DNA of 19,236 nt from the NCBI GenBank assembly GCA_050744245.1, contig JBOGGX010000213.1, positions 1-19,236 of the forward strand, given 5' to 3'. Below are positions 13,137 through 19,236 of this stretch, piece by piece. Each line of letters starts with the position of its first letter. The stretch's first letter is position 1. Made by a program: the position numbers and the translations under genes. The notes under the pieces are model-generated. The model saw only the letters and a list, made by a program, of their open reading frames with translations, was not told where the DNA came from and did not search any database. Source of the DNA: JBOGGX01 sp050744245. GTDB lineage: Bacteria; Actinomycetota; Acidimicrobiia; Acidimicrobiales; JBOGGX01.

Positions 13137-13558
13137 CGAGCAAGGCCGACGAGGGCTACGTGCTTGTCCGCCTGGTGCACGAGGTGGTCGAGGGCCAGCG
13201 CCGAGCCTTCGCGGACGTGGCCGGGGCGTACGGCCTGACCGCCCCCCAGGCCCGGACGGTGCTCCGGCTCTTCGAAGCGACACCGATGCGCTACCTCGCC
13301 GACCACCTTTCATGCGACGCGTCGAATGTCACCGGCATCGCCGACCGGCTTCGCGCTCGGGGCCTGGTCAAGACCCGGACGGGGACCGACCGTCGGGTCA
13401 GGCTGCTCGAGCTGACGGTGAAAGGACAGCGGCTGAGGGCGTCGATCCAACAGCGGCTCACGGAGGAGACACCGACGATGACCAGGCTCAACGCCTCGGA
13501 GCGTCGCGAGCTGGTCGCGTTGTTGGAGAAGCTGGCCGGCGCCGACCACGCGAGCTGA
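13127..13558 (+). CDS. MarR-family transcriptional regulator (second copy)
   Basis: A 143-residue MarR regulator, the normal family length. The N-terminal dimer helix is YVLVRLVHEVVEGQRRAFADVAGAYGLT. The DNA-binding part is PMRYLADHLSCDASNVTGIADRL, with the recognition helix near residues 64-76. The wing follows as TGTDRRVRLLELT. The last helix ends LVALLEKLAGAD. The GTG start follows a TAGGAT box by 6 bases, so the mRNA is probably leaderless. The gene is divergent from the DUF6069-like/PPOX operon, and inverted repeats cover its -10 and start codon, so it probably represses itself and that operon. A single Cys (Cys63) lies in the DNA-binding region; a redox role is possible but unproven. 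Confidence 0.9.
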   Translation: MTTSSKADEGYVLVRLVHEVVEGQRRAFADVAGAYGLTAPQARTVLRLFEATPMRYLADHLSCDASNVTGIADRLRARGLVKTRTGTDRRVRLLELTVKGQRLRASIQQRLTEETPTMTRLNASERRELVALLEKLAGADHAS

Positions 13559-13564
13559 TCGGCT

Positions 13565-13627
13565 CCGTACCTCAGGGTCGCAGTTCCGTACCGATCACGG
13601 ATGACGACCGACGAGGGTGTCCGTACC
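13565..13627 (+). repeat. Three CCGTACC direct repeats before the exported-protein gene
   Basis: CCGTACC occurs at 13565-13571, 13586-13592 and 13621-13627. The first two starts are 21 bases apart (two helical turns) and the next 35. The third overlaps the likely -10 TACCGT (13624-13629). ATGACG (13601-13606) with a 17-base spacer could be the -35. It may be an activator or repressor array. Confidence 0.4.
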
Positions 13628-13637
13628 GTCGGACCTC

Positions 13638-14333
13638 ATGTTCAGCTCGCACCCGAATCATCCGTATCGCCCCGCTCGCCGCCTGGCGTCGTTCGTCGTC
13701 GGCCTGGTCATGGTGCTGGGACTGGTCGCCGGCGCCGGACCGGCCGCGGCCGATGCCGAGGCCGACGGGGCCCAGCGTCCCAGGGTCAACCTGGGCATCA
13801 CCCCCTTCAAGCCCCAGCCCGACGGACCGGACGACCCGGCGTTCAGCCGACTCGGCCGGATCGACGACTACTTCGAGACCGACCGCTACCTCGCGTTCAA
13901 GGCCGATCTCCAGGCCGAGGCGGCCGAGCGCGACCTGCGGATCGCCGAGATCGAGGAGGCCGCTGGCGTGTTCGAAGGCGTGTTCGAGCCGAGCGTCTCG
14001 GTCGACCTCCGCGGCGACCCGGCGGCCGCGGCCGACCTGGCCGACGAGGTCGGTGGCCGCTTCCTGCGGCAGTCGGTGCTGGTGTTCGAGGCCGACCCAG
14101 ACGGGCCCGATGTCCTCTACATCCTCCCGGAAGTCGGCGATGACTCGAGGGAGATCCGCCGGGCCGTGCGAGCGATGGCGGACCTCAGCCTGCTCGGCGG
14201 GCGGTTCGTCGACGGAACGCTCGAGATCGGCGACTTCGGCGACACGAGCTTCGACGAGGTGGCCGAGCTGGCCCGCCGGCTCGACACCCGGCTCGGCCTG
14301 CGGCGCGGCCACCTCCAGTTCCTCGAGCCGTAG
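13638..14333 (+). CDS. Exported protein of unknown function
   Basis: I do not recognise the family. From ATG 13638 there are 231 residues. The N-terminus is a signal peptide: RPARR, then hydrophobic LASFVVGLVMVLGLVAGAG, then PAAADA as cleavage region, so the mature protein of ~190 residues is outside the membrane. No cysteine and no lipobox are present. The mature part contains VNLGITPFKPQPDGP, a charged helix (FKADLQAEAAERDLRIAEIEEAAGVFEGVF), SVSVDLRGDPAAAADLADEV, a strand-rich middle (VLVFEADPDGPDVLYILPEV) and RRLDTRLGLRRGHLQFLEP at the end. ATG 13638 is preferred to GTG 13617 because TACCGT lies 8 bases before it, as for the SDR gene. The stop overlaps the ribosome site of a 46-codon ORF, so the two are likely expressed together. 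Confidence 0.75.
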   Translation: MFSSHPNHPYRPARRLASFVVGLVMVLGLVAGAGPAAADAEADGAQRPRVNLGITPFKPQPDGPDDPAFSRLGRIDDYFETDRYLAFKADLQAEAAERDLRIAEIEEAAGVFEGVFEPSVSVDLRGDPAAAADLADEVGGRFLRQSVLVFEADPDGPDVLYILPEVGDDSREIRRAVRAMADLSLLGGRFVDGTLEIGDFGDTSFDEVAELARRLDTRLGLRRGHLQFLEP

Positions 14334-14345
14334 AGGAGGGGATCG

Positions 14346-14486
14346 ATGAGCAAGCGCGACCGACGTCGGCACTCGTCCGAAGAGGAGATGGTCGCGTTCG
14401 CCCGCCACCGCGGGGTCGACGCCTACGTCCTCGACGACGACGAGCTGCCCGCCCTAGACACCAGCGAGGGCGACGGCGCCGAATGA
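14346..14486 (+). CDS. Small charged protein, 46 residues, function unknown
   Basis: ATG 14346 to TGA 14486 encodes a 46-residue protein starting MSKRDRRRHSSEEEMVAFAR. The first third is basic, followed by RHRGVDAYVLDDDELPALDTSEGDGAE, which is strongly acidic. No signal peptide or membrane segment is present, so it would be cytoplasmic. A strong ribosome site, GAGGAGG (14333-14339), begins on the stop codon of the exported-protein gene, and its placement argues for real translation. I recognise no family. Its last 33 bases overlap the end of the convergent DM13 gene. Confidence 0.6.
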   Translation: MSKRDRRRHSSEEEMVAFARHRGVDAYVLDDDELPALDTSEGDGAE

Positions 14487-15047
14487 CACGTTGAAGCGGT
14501 CGCACCAGATGCTGACACTGGTCAGCCGCGAGAGATCGGCGTCGGCCGGGATGTCGTAGGTCTGATCGCCGATGTTGCCCTTCAGCGGCCCCAGCGTCAG
14601 GTGGGCCCCGTCGTCGAAGACGTGCCAGCCGTCGCGTCCGTCGATGACCGGCGCCTCGGCGAGCCACACGTGCAGGTCAGGGCCGTTCGACGTGTGCAGA
14701 CCGCGAAGGGCCAGGATCCGGTGCCCGTCGGGGAGCTGGATGACCTCGGCCGTACCCGTCGTCGCGTGCTCGTGGCTGATGAAGGCCCCCCGGGCCAGCA
14801 GGACGGGCCGAGGCTGGGTCGGGGCAGGCGTCGGTGCCGTGGCCGGCGCCTGGGTCGGCGCGGCCGGCGATGCGCCGGTCGTGGACGTCGGCTCGGAACG
14901 GGCCACGGCCTCGGGTATGGCCTCGTCGACCACGTCGTCGACGAACAGCTGCCACGGCTCGAACACGGCCAGCGCGACGCCGAGCGCGGCCAGGACGGCG
15001 CCCGCCGCCACACCCAGGACGACCCGGCGGGTCTTCGGGCTAGCCAT
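14454..15047 (-). CDS. Membrane-anchored DM13-domain protein
   Basis: A 197-residue protein: a single N-terminal membrane anchor (about 9-29), a short stretch, a Pro/Ala/Thr-rich linker (about 50-82) and a DM13 domain (about 85-195) outside the membrane. DM13 features are GAFISHEHATTGTAEVIQLPDG, LALRGLHTSNGPDLHVWLAEA, LGPLKGNIGDQTYDIP and SIWCDRFNVSFGAVAL, with the conserved Cys182. The family is predicted to be redox or electron-transfer related because of this Cys and its domain partners in eukaryotes, but no bacterial function is established. ATG 15047 has CGGAG as a ribosome site. It lies 51 bases after the SDR gene on the same strand and may share its transcript. Confidence 0.87.
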   Translation of the reverse strand: MASPKTRRVVLGVAAGAVLAALGVALAVFEPWQLFVDDVVDEAIPEAVARSEPTSTTGASPAAPTQAPATAPTPAPTQPRPVLLARGAFISHEHATTGTAEVIQLPDGHRILALRGLHTSNGPDLHVWLAEAPVIDGRDGWHVFDDGAHLTLGPLKGNIGDQTYDIPADADLSRLTSVSIWCDRFNVSFGAVALAGV

Positions 15048-15098
15048 GACGCTCCGTCTCGGTTCGCGGCCGCCCGTTACGCCGTGCCGGCCTCATTC

Positions 15099-15881
15099 TC
15101 AAAACGCCCGGGTGGCGACGCCGGCGCCCCACCGCTTCAGCCAACGCGGCGCGGGCGCGGTGGCCACCGCGAAGGCCTTGTAGCCGAGTCCTGGCACGCA
15201 GTTCGGATCCCCCTTGGCCGCGGCGGCCAACCCGGCGGCGGCCACGGCGTCGGCCGACATCCACAGGAACCCGGGCAACCGCTGGGTCTGCTCGTCGGTG
15301 GCGGCCCGGCCGACGAACTCGGTGTCGACGAAGCCGGGCATGACGTTGGTGATGCTCACCCCGGTGCCCCTGGCCTCCTCGACCAGGGCGTCGCTCAGGC
15401 TGGTCACGAACGCCTTGGTCGCGGCGTAGACGGCGTGCTTGGGCAGAGGCTGGAGGGCAGCCAGCGACGATACGACGACGATCGCGCCCTTCCCTCGACG
15501 CCGCATGGCGGTGAAGCCGGCGTGGGTCACCCGGACCACCGCGACGACGTTGAGCTCGATCTGACTCTCGAGCTCGTCGGCGTCGACCTCGTGGAACGAT
15601 CCGACCATGCCGATGCCCGCGCTGTTCACGAGGAGGTCGATCGGGCGCTCGTCGCCGGAGAGCCTGGCCTCGACCGACCTCCGCTGATCGGGCCGGCTGA
15701 GATCAGCGGGCACCACCTCGACGTCGACCTCGAGCTCGGCGGCCATCGCGGTCAGCCGGTCGCCCCGTCGTGCCACCAGCACGAGATCGGTCCGGCCGGC
15801 GGCCAGGCGCCGGGCGAACGCGGCACCGATGCCGCTCGACGCACCGGTGACCAGGGCGCGGGTCCATCGGGGGGTGGCCAT
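15099..15881 (-). CDS. Short-chain dehydrogenase/reductase (SDR)
   Basis: A cytoplasmic NAD(P)-dependent oxidoreductase of 260 residues, the classical SDR length. Landmarks are ALVTGASSGIG (Rossmann glycine motif, 12-19), VLVARRGDRL (the Arg residues at 38-39 after the second strand favour NADP), PADLSRPD, VNSAGIG (NSAG in place of NNAG, 86-89), Asn111, and the catalytic Ser139 and YAATK (Tyr152, Lys156), followed by VMPGFVDTEFV. The substrate is unknown; the closest general group is the DltE/short-chain acyl reductase type. The frame is open for 49 codons upstream, but that part is Arg-rich and lies opposite coxB. ATG 15881 is preferred, with TACCGT 8 bases upstream. It is divergent from coxB. 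Confidence 0.93.
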   Translation of the reverse strand: MATPRWTRALVTGASSGIGAAFARRLAAGRTDLVLVARRGDRLTAMAAELEVDVEVVPADLSRPDQRRSVEARLSGDERPIDLLVNSAGIGMVGSFHEVDADELESQIELNVVAVVRVTHAGFTAMRRRGKGAIVVVSSLAALQPLPKHAVYAATKAFVTSLSDALVEEARGTGVSITNVMPGFVDTEFVGRAATDEQTQRLPGFLWMSADAVAAAGLAAAAKGDPNCVPGLGYKAFAVATAPAPRWLKRWGAGVATRAF

Positions 15882-15889
15882 GGGCTGCG

Positions 15890-15931
15890 ACGGTAGCGAC
15901 GCCCGTTCGGGCCGGCCAGCTGGGGTAGGTT
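15890..15931. promoter_or_regulatory. Divergent -10 boxes of the SDR gene and coxB
   Basis: Minus strand: TACCGT (15895-15890), 8 bases before ATG 15881. Plus strand: TAGGTT (15926-15931), 6 bases before GTG 15938. Neither has a clear -35 or a Shine-Dalgarno site, which is consistent with leaderless mRNAs. Confidence 0.45.
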
Positions 15932-15937
15932 GCGCGC

Positions 15938-16653
15938 GTGCGGCGCCCCGTCCCGCTGGCCATCGTCTTCGCCCTGCCGCTTCTGGCCGGGTGCGGCGAC
16001 ACCCGGTTCTTCGCCCCCGACCCGGCATCGGACCAGGCGGACGACATCCTCCAGCTCTGGCAGGGCACGTTCGTGACCGCCATGGTCGTGGGGGCGATCG
16101 TCTACGCCCTCATCATCTTCGTCATCGTGCGCTACCGGCGGCGCTCGGACGCCGTGCCCCGGCAGGGAGAGCACAACACGCCCCTTGAGGTCGTCTACAC
16201 CGTGATCCCGATCGCCATCGTGGCGGTCATCTTCGGGTTCAACGTCGTGACCCAGGACCGGGTGACGGCGCTCAAGACACCCGATCTCGAGGTCGACGTC
16301 ACCGGCTTCCAATGGCAGTGGCAGTTCACCTACGTCGACGAGGACGTGACCATCACCGGCGCAACCGACGTGCGGCCGGAGCTCGTGCTCCCGGTCGACC
16401 AACGGGTCAGGTTCAACCTGCACTCGCCCGATGTCATCCACTCGTTCTGGGTACCAGAGTTCTTCGAGAAGCTCGACGTCATCCCCGGGGTCGACAACCG
16501 GCTCGAGCTCGTCCCCGACAGGGAGGGGACCTACACCGGGCGCTGCGCCGAGTTCTGCGGTCTCGACCACTGGCGGATGTCGTTCACCGTCTCCGTCGTG
16601 TCGCAGGCGGCGTTCGACGACTGGCTGGCCGAGCAACAGGACGGGGGTTCGGC

Positions 16654-16657
<4 letters not shown>
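15938..16657 (+). CDS. coxB: Cytochrome c oxidase subunit II (lipoprotein)
   Basis: Subunit II receives electrons from cytochrome c at the CuA centre of the aa3-type oxidase. The 239 residues start with a lipoprotein signal, PLLAGC with Cys19 as the lipidation site, followed by two membrane helices (about 44-64 and 84-104). The external cupredoxin domain has the aromatic patch FQWQWQF, then the CuA ligands: His168 in IHSFWVP, and Cys203, Glu205, Cys207, His211 and Met214 in GRCAEFCGLDHWRM. All ligands are present, so it should bind both coppers. GTG 15938 follows TAGGTT by 6 bases. The stop overlaps coxA as ATGA. No fused cytochrome c domain is present, so an external cytochrome (or the CcC subunit of the bc1 complex, as in other actinobacteria) must donate electrons. 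Confidence 0.97.
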
Positions 16658-18297
<1,640 letters not shown>

Positions 18298-18298
18298 G

Positions 18299-18715
18299 AT
18301 GACCACGACGCCCGACGCGCCGTCCGCCGCGCCGCCCACCCGTGGGGTCAAGGTGCAGTACCGGGTCTACCTGGGCACGGCCGCGTTCCTGATCGTCATC
18401 GGGGTCGTGTACTGGTTCGCCAGCTACGAGGACGCGGGCACGGTCATGCTGCTGCTGTCCGGCGTGCTCGCGCTGATCATCGGCGGGTGGCTGTGGATCC
18501 AGGCCCGCAAGGGAGCGGGCGCCGCCCCGTCTGCGGCGCACGCGGCCGAGGAGGAATGGCTGCCGCACGCCAGCATCTGGCCCTTCTGGATCGGGCTGGG
18601 CGCGGCCTTCGCCGCCGGCGGGTTGGCGATGAGCCCGTGGCTGGTCGTGCCCGGGGTCTTCGTGCTCCTCATCGGCGTGGTCGGGTGGGCCCGCCAGAGC
18701 CGGTACCGCACCTGA
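18299..18715 (+). CDS. ctaF: Cytochrome c oxidase subunit IV, actinobacterial type
   Basis: A 138-residue accessory subunit of the aa3 oxidase (Cyt_c_ox_IV family, known in actinobacteria as CtaF). It has four hydrophobic segments: AAFLIVIGVVYWFA (about 27-42), VMLLLSGVLALIIGGWLWIQA (about 49-69), SIWPFWIGLGAAFAAGGLA and SPWLVVPGVFVLLIGVVGWA. A short loop, EEEWLPHASIWPF, joins the two pairs and is a family landmark. The ATG comes one base after the coxA stop, so expression is coupled. Subunit III and the assembly factors do not follow here, and must be encoded elsewhere. Confidence 0.9.
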   Translation: MTTTPDAPSAAPPTRGVKVQYRVYLGTAAFLIVIGVVYWFASYEDAGTVMLLLSGVLALIIGGWLWIQARKGAGAAPSAAHAAEEEWLPHASIWPFWIGLGAAFAAGGLAMSPWLVVPGVFVLLIGVVGWARQSRYRT

Positions 18716-18743
18716 TCCGTCCGCGATCCGAGGCGTGCCCTCG

Positions 18744-18790
18744 ACCACCGCCACGGTGGTGAGCTGCACAGACCTCGAGCCCAGGCTGTG
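18744..18790 (+). terminator. Two hairpins after the oxidase operon
   Basis: ACCACCG (18744-18750) and CGGTGGT (18754-18760) pair perfectly around CCA. A second stem, CACAG.CCT (18767-18775) with AGGCTGTG (18783-18790), follows with one bulge. There is no T-tract. They lie between ctaF and the next gene and probably end the operon. Confidence 0.5.
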
Positions 18791-18812
18791 TGATCTTCAT
18801 GTCATGTCGTGT

Positions 18813-18818
18813 TATTCT
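18813..18818 (+). promoter_or_regulatory. -10 box of the WXG-like gene (TATTCT)
   Basis: TATTCT lies 9 bases before the ATG at 18828, in the most AT-rich stretch of the area. The same hexamer serves the mutase gene. No clear -35 is seen. Confidence 0.4.
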
Positions 18819-18827
18819 CGTTGGTCC

Positions 18828-19236
18828 ATGACGGGGACGGGGTTCGCATACCCGCCGGACGACCCGGCGACCGTGCGCACCTGCGCCGCCTCCTGGCGGA
18901 CGGCCCGCGACACGCTTGGCTCGGCCGCAACGAGGGTAGGCTCGGCCGCGGCCACCGTCGGCTCGGTGTGGCACGGGGATGCGGCCCGGACGGCGACTGC
19001 CGTGCTCGAACGGACCGCGACACGTCACGACGATGCCGCGGCCGCCATCGACGAGGCGGCCTCGGTCCTCGACCAGTACGCCGCCGCCCTCGATGCCGCT
19101 CGAGCCGACATCGAACGGCTCAACGCGGGGGCCACCGCCGCTGACCAGGCGCACCGGGCCGACGTCGATAGGGCCCGGGCGCTCCCCGCCGCCGACGACG
19201 TGCTGCGGTCGACCCGGCTGGTCGACGCCGTCGCCG
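18828..19236 (+). CDS. WXG100-like protein, N-terminal part (cut by the window edge)
   Basis: The frame is open from ATG 18828 to the end of the window (136 codons, no stop). After a short start (TGTGFAYPPDDPATVRTC), residues ~15-100 are helical: a first helix (AASWRTARDTLGSAATRVGSAA), a turn VWHGDAA with Trp48-x-Gly50, and a second helix (LERTATRHDDAAAAIDEAASVLDQYAAALDAARADIERL). Helix, WxG turn and helix is the ESAT-6/WXG100 pattern of type VII (ESX) secretion substrates. Since the protein runs well beyond 100 residues, it may be a longer toxin- or effector-type substrate with a C-terminal domain outside this window. Secretion is inferred. It is a separate unit from the oxidase operon, with its own -10 box. 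Confidence 0.7.
   Translation, partial: MTGTGFAYPPDDPATVRTCAASWRTARDTLGSAATRVGSAAATVGSVWHGDAARTATAVLERTATRHDDAAAAIDEAASVLDQYAAALDAARADIERLNAGATAADQAHRADVDRARALPAADDVLRSTRLVDAVA

Noticed and set aside
15882..16028. 49-codon upstream extension of the SDR
   Set aside because: It is Arg/Gly-rich, lies opposite the coxB start and precedes the normal SDR N-terminus; family length fits ATG 15881.

Overview
The window looks like chromosomal DNA of a high-GC actinobacterium. An Acidimicrobiia-type organism is a plausible guess, not a proof. The reasons are very high GC, frequent GTG starts, a MurA with Asp in place of the catalytic Cys, an actinobacterial cytochrome oxidase subunit IV, a WXG-type secretion protein at the right edge, and many genes that appear leaderless, with a TAnnnT box 6-9 bases before the start codon. 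I see no rRNA, tRNA, CRISPR array, insertion sequence or prophage.

Layout: (1) 41-2880 holds murA (minus) divergent from an MFS transporter with an unusual ~100-residue N-terminal extension. (2) 2892-4258 is a two-gene operon, an ArsR-type regulator overlapping by ATGA an SRPBCC/AHSA1 protein, driven by a palindromic leaderless promoter inside the end of the MFS gene. (3) 4182-8400 is a minus-strand run: S9-family peptidase, a zinc-ribbon protein with an internal duplication, a large inverted repeat, a J-domain protein and a small alpha/beta hydrolase. (4) 8401-8955 is a gene-poor stretch with two tiny ORFs (25 and 58 codons) that have the best Shine-Dalgarno sites in the window, hairpins between them, and a perfect 15-bp inverted repeat after them. 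(5) 8956-12169 holds an acyl-CoA mutase large subunit whose active-site residues match isobutyryl-CoA mutase rather than methylmalonyl-CoA mutase, a divergent MarR regulator that shares a palindromic promoter with it, and class II fructose-1,6-bisphosphatase (glpX). (6) 12043-13558 holds a membrane protein plus a PPOX-fold flavin/F420 protein, divergent from a second MarR regulator. (7) 13638-15881 holds an exported protein of unknown function with a 46-codon partner, a membrane-anchored DM13-domain protein and a short-chain dehydrogenase. (8) 15938-18715 is an aa3-type cytochrome c oxidase operon (subunits II, I and IV), followed by hairpins and the start of a WXG100-like protein cut by the window edge.

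Four gene pairs overlap as ATGA (arsR-like/SRPBCC, J-domain/hydrolase, DUF6069-like/PPOX, coxB/coxA), which suggests translational coupling. The least explained parts are the tiny-ORF region at 8401-8946, the inverted repeat at 5594-5663 with related copies elsewhere, the duplicated zinc-ribbon protein, and the exported protein with its small partner. I did not find a clearly new multi-gene defence or metabolic system. The candidates are local and are listed with tests.
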